Origin: Eupeodes corollae
Taxonomy: Eukaryota; Arthropoda; Insecta; Diptera; Syrphidae
Reading direction: 5' to 3'
Assembly (NCBI RefSeq): GCF_945859685.1
Contig: NC_079148.1
Coordinates: 53,392,421-53,456,420 of the forward strand
DNA: 64,000 nt
Shown here piece after piece: positions 1 to 12,400 of this stretch (the stretch's first letter is position 1; the number at the start of each line of letters is the position of its first letter). Both the position numbers and the translations under genes were made by a program. Under the pieces are notes generated by a model. That model ran no database searches, was not told where the DNA came from, and saw nothing but the letters and a program-made list of their open reading frames with translations.

Positions 1-507
1 CATCATATGTATGTGTATAAGACACTGGATATACGTATATCTACAAATTTTAACTGCATATGTCTGTTTGATTCAATGTTTAATTATTCCATCAAAAGAA
101 CCGAAAATTGTAACAATCATTTGAGTTTTACAAGTACACACATTGAAGTAAGAAACAAATAGACAGGGTGTTTTATTGATGTTATATTTTGTGTAGTATA
201 TCCTTGAAAACTTTTCTCTCTATTAAAATACTTTGATTTAATTTATTTATACCACAATAATAAATTGTATTCGTTTTATAGACCTTTTAATATTACACAT
301 AAAATATAATACAACTACATATTTTTAAAACAATAATTTAAATTACAATTTTATTTTTAGCATTAAAATGTTATTACAAAAGAAAAATATACACCCTGTA
401 AATTGATTTAGTTTTGTGAAGTTTTCAATCATCAAATCCTTTCAGTACTGTACTGATGTGTAATTCAACATCCTCTCTAACATGTATTTTTGGTCTTTTC
501 ATCACAG
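1..507 (+). other. End of an upstream teneurin intron
   Basis: This AT-rich stretch has no coding signal. It ends in a pyrimidine-rich tract and a CACAG acceptor at 503-507, directly before an open reading frame with teneurin similarity. I read it as the 3' end of an intron whose donor lies outside the window. Nothing else is recognisable in it. Confidence 0.7.
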
Positions 508-1880
508 ATTGTTCAAGAATCCATCCAGATTCCGGGCTCTGGTCTCCATCTTACATATCAATCATCGCAGGCTTCCGGATATTTGAGCATCGTTCGGATG
601 CGTTTGACTTCGGAGCATATACCAAGTACATTGACTCATGTTCATGTTGGAGTGGAAATTGAAGGTGCCCTGCATGTGAAGACATACGAAGCCGATCCCA
701 ATTTAATACACACATTTGCGTGGAACAAACGCAACGTGTACCGACAGAAGGTGTACGGAGTGACGATTGCTCGTATATCGGTTGGCTACCAGCACTCGAC
801 GTGCAAATCTCCTGTATGGACAACTCAAACAGCCAAGTTGCAGGGATACGATGTAGATATTTCGGACATTGGTGGTTGGGGATTGGATATTCACCATCAC
901 TACAATTTCCACGAGGGAATATTGCAGAAGGGTGATGGAAGCACCTTACACATGAAGGAGTATCCTCGAACGGTAAAAGTTGTTATGGGAACGGGTCTGC
1001 AACGCCCACTTAATTGTCCCGACCACTGCAATGGCATTGCAAAAGACGCACGGCTCCTTACCCCAATTGCATTGGCATCCGGTCCCGATGGTAGCTTGTA
1101 CGTGGGCGACTTCAATCTCGTGCGACGTATCACACCAGATGGCGAAGTGTTCACCATTCTTCAATTGAGTGCCACCCAAGTCTCCTACCAATACTACTTG
1201 GCCGTATCGCCAGCCGATGGCCATTTGTACATATCCGATCCAGAGAAGCACCAAATACTGCGCCTTCTTCGGCTGGAAAAGGTCAAAGATCCCAGCATCA
1301 ACAGTGAGCCGGTTGTTGGCAGTGGCCAGCGATGCATACCCGGCGACGAAGGTAATTGCGGTGACGGTGGGCCAGCATTGCAGGCGAGGTTGTCACATCC
1401 GAAAGGCCTGGCCATTGCAGCAGACCGCACAATGTACATCGCTGACGGAACAAACATCCGAGCCGTTGATCCGAAGGGCATCATTCATACGCTAATTGGC
1501 CACCATGGGCATCACAACCACTGGAGTCCAGCTCCATGTTCGGGCACCCTTATGGCCAACCAGGCACAATTGCAATGGCCCACCGGATTGGCGTTAAGTC
1601 CTTTAGACGGCTCCTTGCATTTCATCGACGATCGGCTAGTCCTGCGTCTGACATCCGACATGAAGATTCGCGTTGTTGCTGGCACACCCCTGCACTGCAA
1701 TAACAATCAGGACAAAAACAAGACAAACGACAGCGTCCTCGGCACAGTCCTGGCTATGGCTTTCTCGCCATTCGGTGAGCTCTATATTGCAGACAGTGAT
1801 TCGCGGCGTGTTAATTCGATTCGCGTTGTCGACACAACGGGAAATATGAGATATTTTGCTGGCAAACAGGAAAATTTGGG
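508..1880 (+). CDS. Ten-m: Teneurin, internal exon: FN-plug-like region and NHL beta-propeller
   Basis: This exon encodes part of the extracellular region of a teneurin, a type II transmembrane synaptic partner-matching and adhesion protein. The first ~155 codons match the segment before the propeller in teneurins (GGWGLDIHHHYNFHEGILQKG is the family hallmark, and fills the FN-plug/barrel entrance). Five NHL-type blades follow, seen as DGSLYVGDFN, DGHLYISDPE, RTMYIADGTN, DGSLHFIDDR and GELYIADSDS. The exon starts after the CACAG at 503-507 in phase 0. It ends before a consensus GTAAGT at 1881, leaving two bases of a Gly codon that join the next exon in frame. The in-frame ATG at 490 lies in the intron and is not a real start. 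Teneurin identity is clear. Ten-m rather than Ten-a is from recalled similarity. Confidence 0.93.
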
Positions 1881-3537
1881 GTAAGTCTATATGAATTTAT
1901 AGTTTGAAGTACATTTTATCGAAGCGAAAGCGCATTTTCTTTGTTTTGCATTCGGGGTATTGATTATATGTTTAGCTAAGAGCATGTTAACGGGATAATT
2001 TTTGTTTATTCAAACTACAGCAGTATAATGAGGGTCAAAGTTTGGATTGTGTTTCAGGATAAAGGGTGTTTCTCTTGAAATTAATTTCTGAGCTAAGAAT
2101 AAGCACCAAATGTGGATGCGTATTTTTAAAGGCACTAGAAGCATCAGAAGTCCAACAAAGTTTCAAAATATTCAAATGCTTATTTGAGCTTTTTAAAATT
2201 TTAAAAGTCACCTAACAGCTTACTTTAATAAACTAAAAGATTTAAAATAAAATGAATGTGGATCTTGTGGTCTTATGACATCTTTTTACAGTTCTGAATC
2301 TCACTGCTTTTGTAGTTTTTTTTTTCACCATTCTGAAAAGTCGAAATATTTTTAATGGCTTAGAAACTAAAAGAGCTTAAGCATTAGTTTAGATCCTACC
2401 TTTTGTTATTAAATGCGACTTTTTTTTTAATATTTACTTACGTTTAGAAATTTTACGAAGAAGCTTTTGAAAATATGTCAGGTAAAAAGATTATCTGACT
2501 GTACATGCATTTATTTCCATGCCAATTCTAATTTAAAGGACTTTTATAAGCTTTACAAATTTCTTTGATGGTAAAATTCTCACTTATTACATACAAAGTA
2601 ACTGAACTTTACTGGATATGGCTTAAACTTTGTTGCCATGGGTAAAAGTGTAAAACTGTTTTTAAGCTTTCTTCACCCCTGTCCTAAAAACACATCGTTA
2701 TGGTGCAGCGTAAAGTCACACTTTTATAAAGTCTCTGTGTAAGGCATTCTCAACCCTACCTTTCCCTAAATTATCTTCAACATGCTTAAGGATTTTTGCT
2801 ATCCATGTTCTATTTTCCACTAGAAAATAAAGTTAAATTAAATTGTAACACCAAAATCCGCTCAAACCATAACAACGCTAAAAAAATCGGAAAAACCAAA
2901 AATGAAAATAAGATGAAAACAATCAGCGAAAACCAAACCACAATGAACCGCTTTTTGGCAGACAAATCCGGAAACTAAAACAGTTTTGTGATGTTATTTT
3001 TTCTTTTGTTTAGTTTTGGTGCTGGACATTAGCAGAAATCGAAAAAGACGATGTGCAGCAAACAACATGGGTGCAAAGAGGATTTAACAGAGATCCTTGT
3101 ACCCAATCTAGCTTGCCCTTAAATAAAAAAAAAGAAATAGGGTACAAATTTAACCAACGAACTGTGTGAGACGAAGCACACTGATAATGGCTGTCATCTT
3201 TTTATCCGGCCCTCTACGTTGTCAAGTTTAATTTCTTTTTTTTTGTTTGGTTTTTGGTTTTCCGTGTGCTCTTCATTTCCCAGGCTGTTTTTTAAGTCTC
3301 TCAATTGTCTGCATCCTTGTTTCTATGAAGATGCTTTTTATACGACTGTGCAGTTTTCATCTTCTTTTTTTGTGTTTGTTGCTGTAGTGACATATTTTTC
3401 ATCCTGATGGTTTGTGTCGTGCGAAATATTTCCACTTAACACAACACAACCCAACCTAACATACAGCCTTGCCTTTACATAATTTAAATATGAAAAAAAA
3501 ACAAAGTCCTTGGAACTAATGATAACGATAATTACAG
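1881..3537 (+). other. Teneurin intron, 1657 bp
   Basis: The intron is bounded by GTAAGT at 1881 and ATTACAG ending at 3537. It is AT-rich, with T-runs and short A-runs. The open frames at 2796-2978 and 3219-3407 are low in complexity and have no recognisable domain. I see no transposon or RNA gene here. Confidence 0.9.
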
Positions 3538-4046
3538 GTCGCTGGCATGTGATTGCACTACGAACACCAACAATAACGGTAGCTCGTCTACACAATACTC
3601 GACTACAGTTAATCCGACTAGAAACGGAAATACGATGGGAAATCCTGGCGGTACAACTCCATCGTTGACTTCGTCGTCATCGTTGTCGTCCTCGTCGTCG
3701 TCCTCGTCTAGCAATGGCAATGGTGGTGGAATTGGTTCTGGTGGTGTTGCAGCAGCAGGCGGAGGAATTATGGGAATTGGTGCTGGTTCGGGTTGTTTAT
3801 GCAATGGCGGTAACATCATGACAACTGGTCCCACGACAACTACAACAGTGTTGCTAGGTGCTAAGGTAGCAGGCAACGGTGGTAATGCCGGTAACATTGG
3901 AGGGCTTTCTGGTCTTGGTGGCGGAACAATTAATGAAGACGGAACCCTTAGTAATGCAGAGACTTTGTTATCCTCAAATGCTAGATTCCAGGCGATTTCC
4001 GCAATTGCCGTTGCACAGGATGGTGTCATCAATGTTGCCGATCAAG
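3538..4046 (+). CDS. Ten-m: Teneurin, internal exon: Ser/Gly-rich insert and start of last NHL blade
   Basis: The spliced frame reads ENLG|SLACDCTTNTNNNG from the previous exon. Teneurins normally carry a short Cys-rich loop here (CDC). In this gene the loop is expanded to more than 120 residues of low complexity: a Thr/Asn stretch, a poly-Ser run (TCG/TCC codons, about 3667-3712), then Gly/Ala/Asn-rich sequence with CLC. Ordered sequence resumes with ETLLSSNARFQAISAIAVAQ and DGVINVADQ, which starts the last NHL blade. The exon ends at 4046, before GTAAGT, with one base of a Gly codon. That base joins 27061-27062 to give ADQGSLHVLALEHY. A comparable low-complexity loop occurs at this place in fly Ten-m as I recall it, which supports the symbol. 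The insert is probably a flexible surface loop on the propeller. Confidence 0.9.
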
Positions 4047-4047
4047 G

Positions 4048-6625
4048 TAAGTTTTTTTGTTTTCTTTAATTTGGGTTTTGTGTAGAAAAAAAAAACCACT
4101 AGAAATTATAGAGAAAAGTTTTACAATGTAACTTAAAAAATTGAATATTATAAAAGTGTTGGGCGTATTTTTGAAAAATATTGGTATTCGAGAACAATAA
4201 TGACGGAATTCAAAAAATACTTTTTTACTAAAATTACCATCAGTCTTTTTGTAGATAATAAACTTCTACTAAATTGAATGAGGGAAAACTAAATTTGAAA
4301 TTATTATATTTTTAAACATAACTTTTAAGATAACTATTGTAGTGAAAAGTACTTTTTAAGGTTGATAAAGCTTTTGCAAACATATGAATTGTTTCACTAT
4401 TTTATGTATATAACAATTTGCTAAGAAAAGTATTTGTTTCTAATAAATTCTTTTGTACATTTTTGAAAGTTAATTTAAAGGTTGAACAAAACTAAACAAC
4501 TATTTGTCCATATTTCGAAACTGATTTTAGTCATTCGGATAGAAATACATTAATATTACAATGACTACAGCATTTACCCATTAAGGATTCCCAAAATAAT
4601 CTGTATTACGTTAATTAAGACTTAACTGTAATGCACCTTTGTTTTATTATCTTTTAAAGTAATTAGAACGTATTAGGATACTGTGGCGTATACGTACTAT
4701 TTCATAGGTTATTGATTTTTTAACCAATATATAAAATATAGCAGCTGAGAAGAAAAAAACAATTTTTCTATTTCTCTCAATTTTCTTTTCATTTTGTATG
4801 TCCTAATGTTAAGCTTAAAAATTTCAAACTTTATTCTTAAGCTTGATTCTGACACCCCATAATTTTTGTTTACATTACACATACGAGTATCTCTTTTTCT
4901 CAAATAAAATAATAATGCTATAATATGTATAAATTAAATTAAAACTTTCTCGTCATTTATGTATTTCCCTTATTTTTAATAACAAAGTCTATTTGCCCTT
5001 AAAGTTCACCCTTTTTGTTTTAAAATTGTTTTGTATTTTCTTGCGAATGTCATTAATTTTATAAATTTCGACTTTATCTTCTTCCGCGCACACATACAAA
5101 CATACCTCACATGAACACGGATATTTATTTCCCAGCCAGCCTTTAAATGAATTTCCTCTTCGAATCACGTAAAATTCGTCCTTTACACGACAAAAGACAA
5201 AACAAAAGCTTCATTGCTGCAAAGACCTATTTTCTCTTCACGATTTTTGTTTTTCCTTTTTGTAATATATCTGCTTATCAGCATACAACTCGTATCCTTA
5301 TTTGCCAAAAGCGGAAAAGAACAAAACACAAACAAAAAAAAACAGAAGAAAAATGAGAGATAGAGAGGAGAAACGCAATTTTCATTACTCCAATGTCAGT
5401 GAATTAAATTGACATTCCAAAGAGCTTATCACATACAATCAATCAGTCAGACAGACTGATTCTCCAAACAGCAAAAGGATGTATGTATGTGATGAGTGTA
5501 TGCTGAGGGTAGGAGGAGGAGAAGGATATATCTTTAGATACCTATACATACCCGCGTGCTAATGTGACAAAAAGACACATCCTCGCATGAAACGCATTAT
5601 CATCCTCCAAACAAAATGTCAACTCTCCGCATCCAAGGATAATGAAACATCATCATCATCGTCAATATCCTCTCCGCTTTATTTGTTGCCCGCGCGTATC
5701 CTTATCCTATGTTATTGTCCCTGCCCCTCTCTCTGTCCCTGTCCCTATCCTAAATGGGAATTCTTCGTCAGTGTGTCCTTTTAAAATAGCTTTCATGTCG
5801 ATGACTAACGCCTGTCAAACTCACATTAGGGCTCTGAAGCTGATGTTGCAAATATTTACGCATAGGAATTTTTACAAAAAAAAGTGTATAAGTATAGGTT
5901 AGGTATATATTTATGTTTTTATATTGAGAGAGGCAAAATAGCTTGGGTGAGTTAAAGGAAATGAAAGGTTAGGCAGGCATAGAAGGACAGTAGGAAGATG
6001 AAAAATTAATTGCCATTAATCTAAGTTCCGGTAGGTATAATGTGGAATATTTTTGTTTTAAATAAGTCCATCTTATATGTATTTGAAAGAAGAAATGTTA
6101 AAATAGTTCCCCTAACAAGCAAAATTCTAACAACTTTTTTTTTGGCATACCATACCTCCACTGCGTATACATAATTATTTCTTCGTATTTATAAATGTTT
6201 GATTGAAAAACTAGCTATCTTTTAATTTAATTTATTTACGACCAGTAAATAGATACAACTTTATTAAGTTTATTATAATTTATTAACATAGTTCGACAGT
6301 AAAAATATAAAATTTGAATTAAAATACCACCTCGAAAAAATGGGCTCGTACTTCCTCCATGATCCCGTCTGATTTGTTTATTTAAAACAAAAAAAGTAAA
6401 GAATGAACTATAATCAAATGAATATACCAAAAATTGGAATTTTGCGTTTTTTTTTTGTTTTTTCCAAAAAAAATCGAAATATTTGGAATTTTTGCGTGTC
6501 GATAGTTCATTCTATGGGTTTACATGAGCTGAATCCAACCCGTTTTTGAAATACGATGGAGGAAAGTTTGAAAAACACAGTTTTGGGAACAACTCGTTTA
6601 AAGTTTCAAGTCCTCAACTTACCTA
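4048..6625. other. Intron stretch without recognisable genes
   Basis: This is AT-rich intron DNA. A C/T-rich segment with CATCATCATCGTC words lies at about 5640-5760, and a small perfect inverted repeat AATGTCA/TGACATT lies at about 5391-5415. The stretch from about 6240 to 6625 may belong to the flank or terminal part of the neighbouring Mutator-like element, but I could not match its ends. Confidence 0.5.
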
Positions 6626-8155
6626 TTAATCCGCGATGCCTGGTCCATAGAGAATTCCTTCCTCTTCTTCTTGAAACTCTTTTAAAGCAGATTGTTCAAT
6701 TCTGGCTTGTTTAACCGCATCACTTACGCGCCGCTCAGAACGTGAGATTCGCTTTTCATCACGTCTCTTAACATAAGTATGGGCTTCGCGGCCTATAGGG
6801 TATCCCATAACCGACATTACTTTCGAAATACCTCCAAAACCTTCATTAAAGATGATAACTGATAACTGAGCCAGAATGGAGATGCTTTGGAGCAAAAGTC
6901 CAAATAAACGAATTGAAAGATTCTGCACCTTCTGGGCAATATTGGTGTTGAGGGTTTTCATCTGAAGAACATTTGTGATAATAAGTTGCCCAAACTTTCT
7001 TCTTCATATTTTCAAGCGAGTCTGGATGAGGTCGAAAAGCTAATCCGTAGAATTTCGTTATTTCCTGAATAACTTTATCAGTAAGTTTACCTGTTCCTTT
7101 TCCACTGATTCCTTTATTTGTTTTATATTTTTTAACAGCCCGAAGTCGTGTTCCCATTTTTCTTCGTGATCCACACATTCTTTTTTTTATTACTACAGTA
7201 TCTCCATACGGTTTAGCATCTATGATTCCTTTGTAAGTTTTACTGTCACCATCGCCGATGTATGTAATATACTTTACCCCATATTTTTCCATGGTATTCA
7301 AAAACATTTGCGTGATAGCACTTATTTCCATTTTACTGGATCTTTCGGTATGGTTTATGGTGCATTCATCTACATGCGTTTCATACCACATTTCGTACTT
7401 TAAAGAGTCCGCTGTTTTTTTACATTTCCACTTATTACATGCACGACAAAAACTACTCATAACCATACTATCTACGACTAACACCTTCCCGGTGTACTTT
7501 CCAAACAATGTAGAAGCTCCAAATAGAGATGAAAAGCCTCTTTTCTTCCAGGTACCATCACCAGACACAGTCAATTCATCCTTTGTTTTTCCTGCTTCTT
7601 CATTCAAAGTTTTTTCTTGCGTGACAGCGAATGATAATACAGTTTCACACAGTGAAGATGTGGTTTTTCAGTAGTGCAGTATAAGTTGAATTTCCAATAC
7701 TCGAACACATGTCCATGAAGCTGCAGAAAAGATTTATTCCTTCGTGACCAACTCCTAATAATCGCATCACAAATGCAAATCGGCGATTAACTTCAAACGC
7801 ATTCTCAATCAACGGGCCCGAGTTTATAACTGTTTGTTTTTCACACTCACACGAAAATTTAATTATGAAACCTAACCCTCGAAAACTTGATTGGGAAATA
7901 GATAAATCGCTTCTACAAGTTTTGCATACAACCATTTCAGAAATCGCAGTAAACACAGAAACAAACACCAAAATGCAATACGCAAAATTCGAAGCGATAG
8001 GAACCTCCATGTTCATTCCATTTTTGAGTTTTTTTTTGCCGAAGCTGAAGTAAATTCCGTTTCATTTTGGGTGCTAAAACGATTTCCACAAAAATTTCTT
8101 TTTTACTACGACTAGGATGAACATTTCCACTCGTACTTCCTTTACGTCCACTCAT
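6626..8155 (-). pseudogene. Mutator-like transposase remnant, frameshifted
   Basis: Four consecutive - strand frames make up one decayed transposase of roughly 500 residues. The start is at 8155 (MSGRKGSTSGNVHPSRSKK). Then 8016-7645 reads FEVNRRFAFVMRLLGVGHEG and NLFCSFMD. Then 7607-6880 reads VSGDGTWKKRGFSSLFG, a Cys-rich SFCRACNKW, YIGDGDSKTYKGI and KRMCGSRRKMGTRLR. Then about 6961-6626 reads NEGFGGISKVMSVMGYPIG and ends with LYGPGIAD. This order and these motifs match the insect 'Mutator-like transposase' domain family (PF20700 as I recall it). The DGTW and DGDSKT acidic residues are plausible catalytic positions. At least three frameshifts separate the frames, so it cannot encode a full protein as it stands. 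I could not identify terminal inverted repeats with confidence. Confidence 0.8.
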
Positions 8156-8159
8156 TATG

Positions 8160-9376
8160 AAAAAGAGTAATTTTGAGTTGTTGCACTCTTCGACGTTGAA
8201 CCAAAACTAAAATTACTTAATAAATAACTTAAAATATTTAATAACGGCAAAATTTTTATCAACTATAGAAATTCCCGTTTAAGCCTAAAGAAAATGTATA
8301 AACATACATACATATATTCATATGGTATAAAGCCGTCCGTACTCAATGTTGACTGCCAACTCAGCGCTCTGAACAGCTGCTTATTCTAACTGCTGTATCT
8401 TTAAAAAGACTTCGAATTTTGAAAAATTCCTTTACTACATTATTCTACACATATTAAACTAGCAAATTATTGAAAAAAATCGATTTTTTGAACCCATCAC
8501 ATGGTATGACCCCCTTAAGCTCAATTCTAAAAGAAAAAATGTTTCACCTGTTAAAAGCAATATTTTTTCTAAAGTAATTATTTTCCAACAGGAATTTGAA
8601 AACTTTGTGAGGTGGTTTTTGTGTTTTCTTTTTAAATCCCTTTTACCAAATCAATAAGAATAGTAAAGAGTTTAATAACTTGTGCATTTGCTTTAACTTG
8701 TTTATGGAAATAAAATTTGAATCAATACCAATCCATAGAATATCCAAAATCTCCGAAATTGAATTTTTGAATGATAATGAGAGAAACTTCAAACTTGTTT
8801 TTGCCTTAATTCAAAATGTTGATAATCAACGCAAGACCCTTTTTTTAAAGAATTTAATTTATTAGTTTTTGAAATATAGGATTTAATATTAAGGTAGCCT
8901 TTGTTATCTGCAGTGCGCTGCAGTGGAGTATAACAATCCCTAGTGAAAAAAAGTAAACGAATTATCGAACTTACCTTTTTTATTTTCATTTAATTTGTGA
9001 TGATTCATTGCAGTGAGTTTTTTTTTTATCAATGGATGCATTTCCTAGACTCTCTTCTGCAACTTGTTGCTATTGTTGTTTTTCTAAGAATTCCTATAAA
9101 CAATACTTTTTTATCTCCTTCTTTGGGTTGAGTTTGGAGATATTCTTATTTCTGCTGCTTTTTCGTTTTTAAGGTTTTCTATAGAGAATGTTTTCTCAAT
9201 ATTCCCGTTCAAAAGATAACAGCAACTAAATAAATAAAATAAATTAGGTGATGCAACAGTAAGTTAAGAACTAGTGACTAGTAAGTCCGAACGGCTAATT
9301 TGAGAAAGAGTTTTTTATGACACGAATTACTCTTGGAGAAATTTTCAGGCAGTACCCGTCAAAAAAAACTTAAGAT
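8160..9376. other. Intron stretch, nothing clear
   Basis: This is AT-rich DNA. The part up to about 8520 may include the 5' flank of the Mutator-like element. A short palindrome CTGCAG-TGCG-CTGCAG lies at about 8909-8924. No coding or RNA signal was recognised. Confidence 0.4.
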
Positions 9377-9450
9377 GGCACCAGCAAGAATTGAACCCAA
9401 GACCTCTGACATAACAGTCCAACGCACGAAATATCACGCCACGAGTTCTA
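9377..9450 (-). repeat. tRNA-derived SINE-like fragment
   Basis: The - strand reads as a tRNA-like unit. It has an A-box-like GTGGCGTGATATTTCGTG, a middle arm around GGACTGTTATGTC, and a B-box/T-arm GGTTCAATTC followed by an acceptor-like TTGCTGGTGCCA. The A and B boxes sit at the spacing expected for a pol III promoter. The arms do not pair well enough for a functional tRNA. Insect SINE heads have very similar sequences, so I read it as a decayed SINE head. A degenerate tRNA pseudogene is the alternative. Confidence 0.5.
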
Positions 9451-9459
9451 CAGAAACTA

Positions 9460-12400
9460 GATTTAATAAATTCAAGTATGAATCTTCTGTAAAAGTTAGT
9501 TTTATACAGAATTTGAATGATGGTATAATAATTATTTTAATAAGAATTTTAAAAAGAAAGCTATTATTAAATTAAATGAAGGAGCTCAAGATATGCTAAT
9601 TTAAAAAAAACGTCGTTATAAACTTCGGTATTGTTCATGTATCTCGAAGATCTATCACTGTAGAGTTAAACATCGAAAAACTGTTCAAGCTGTTCTAAAT
9701 AATAAAAATCTTTGTTCTAGCACTTTTAGAACTCTTTATTTGCATTAATCACTACATTAATAAACAATGAAAATACACCTTCCAAGAATTTTAAGCCACT
9801 TTATCTTGTTTTGCATTTATATATTTTTTGAAACATTCGATTTATCAATAGTTTCAACTATTCCCTTATTGGTTACCCACATGAGTTATCTGTATTTTTG
9901 ATGAATTTTTGTAGGTCAATTCCTTAATGTGTTTACTGATCTCTTAGTCAATTAAGTGATTTGACACAGAAACTTAAAGAGAAGAGATGTCCTTCTTAAA
10001 AAAGTAATCGAAGGAAATTCCTTTCATTAGCTACGAATTACATTTATTGGAAAAAAGTATTCTGTGATTTGTTCCTCTTTTCTGATATTTCTATGTTCTG
10101 TACAACTTCTATACCTATCTATCTTCGTATCAAATAAGGCTTTTACATCTACTAAATTCTTTTGAATTGATGGAACTGAATGCGGTAAATAATATTGAGA
10201 TAAAATTGAATTTAGGCCAAGGATGAAAGTAAATATAGTGCTAAAGTACACACATTAGCATTCTGAATGGAGTCTTTTACTTTATATATTATATAGTGTA
10301 TATAAGAACTTATATACCTACTTTAATCATCATCGAGAAAAGTAATCATTTTGTTAGTGACCTAAGGTATGTTCTATGATACTATGTACATAGGTCTGGT
10401 AAAAATAAATAGATTATCTTTATTTCTGAGAAATTGATTTCTAACAAATAAAATTTGTATGGAAAAATGGTATACAGCAAATATTGTACTCACATAAAAT
10501 GAAAGAAAATCATAGTTACAGACTTATACGAGTAAAATAATATGATAACGACTTTTGCTTTCAAATGAGGTAGGTGATTTCGTATCCCACATATTTGGTA
10601 ACAAAAATTCCCAGAAAGAGAACAATGTTTCTTGTTAATCAAATTTAATATAACAATCTTCTTCTGACTTCTTATAAATCAATAGTAATTTATTGATTCT
10701 TTACTGATATTATATACGCTTTTTAGATTTCGGCTTTTATAGCTCTTTATTCTACAACCGGTTAATTTTATTTAGATCTTCTACTTTGTTCTTAAAAGCA
10801 AAACTTATCGTTGGTCAAAAAACTTCAATTCTGAGTGGTTTAACCGTTTCGTAGAAGGTTTTAAATTAAAACAATACTTCTGTTACAATTTTATGGTCCG
10901 GTTTAAGCTATCGAAGGAATGTACAAGTATATTAGCAAATGCTAAAGTATACGGTTTTAAATTCTACAGACAAAATCGAATATTCCTGCCGGTTGATAAG
11001 AATCGTTCTAGAAGTTATTTGTGCTACAGTAGCCGACACTATCTTTTTTCATCAATAAATGAGTGGATTCGAAATCAGTGGGAGCCAATGTAGCAAAGAT
11101 ATAAGGATTTACTTTTTCTTACTTCTCGGTTTTAAACCAACTTTTAATAACTATTTGGATGTTATAATCTTCTTATAGTTGAGTTAATAAAAATTCGATT
11201 ACGGTCAAGAAAACCAATAATTTCAAAAATATATTGAAATATTTTTTCGAAATTTGTGGTCCATTACAATGCAATTTATGAATAAACCGATACATTAATA
11301 ATAGTTACTAGTATTATAACCCAAACACTGTTTTGACTCCAACCCTCTGCAGGCAGCAAGTCAACTATTTCAAATGAGAATGGATTTATTTCCTTGTATT
11401 AGTTCTGTGTCCGCTTAAAAATTCCATGTTCAAGTTGAAACTATTAGAAACTGTTTTACATTCAATCTTTTGTTGTGCTCTGTTTCATATTTCAAAATCA
11501 ATCACGCACAGAAAAGCTTTTCGTCTTCTATGTTTCTATGTTTGAACTTTTAATACAATTAGACATTAAGGAAGATATTAAATATGCCCTACCATTGCCA
11601 AATGATACATAAATGTACAGATAGTATATCCAATACTATTTAGCTGAAGAAATATGATATTACACTTCAATTAAGAGAAAGAACAAAATCAAAATTACCT
11701 ACTGGACTTTCATGTTGAGTTCTTGGGTCAAGTTCATATCGTACAAATACAAGCATTTGTATTCAATGATGGTGATGGTCGTGAAGACGACAACAAAACC
11801 AAACAATCAACCACACGTTGCTCGACAACGACGACGACCGAAGACGACGTCAACAATGACTACGACGACGTTGAAGAAGAAATAAGAAATAATAATAATC
11901 CGGAAATAATTCTGCAACCCATTTTGTTGTATAAACTTATACACCCGTACCTACAACATGATATGTTGTAGCTTGTAGATATGTGCGGTTGGCTTGGCAT
12001 AGGTACAACCCTCACATATTCTAGGTCTCACCCTTAACATCGCCATTTTGAGTCAGAGCTTGTTATTTCCGGCGGTGTGCACCATGTGAGAGAATACGAT
12101 TACAGAATAATAGGATGTAACATCCATAAACGGCCAAGTCAAGCAAAGGCGGGGAGAGTCTCGATGCTTAACGGCTAGGAACTGATTACATCAAAAGCGC
12201 AAAAGGACTTCTATTTGACTTAATGGTATTTTAGTTTAGTTCAACGATGTGCGTTATTTGCCAAAACGACTACAACAACGGTTACCTACGATGACGACGA
12301 CGACGACGATGATGATGATGACGACGCCAAACAAAGACGATCAAAACCAAGAACACTGAGGACTTCGAGCTTCGACTACTAGTACCTCCGTACATATGTA

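Noticed and set aside
490..507. ATG at 490 as the start of the teneurin frame
   Set aside because: It lies upstream of a clear CACAG acceptor, and the residues before IVQESIQIP have no family similarity. The first exon of the window is internal.
3532..4032. Proline-rich 166-codon frame on the - strand
   Set aside because: It is the antisense shadow of the Ser/Gly-rich teneurin exon. The + strand frame joins both neighbours in phase.
9377..9450. Functional tRNA gene
   Set aside because: A and B boxes are recognisable, but the acceptor and anticodon stems do not pair properly. A SINE head or tRNA pseudogene fits better.
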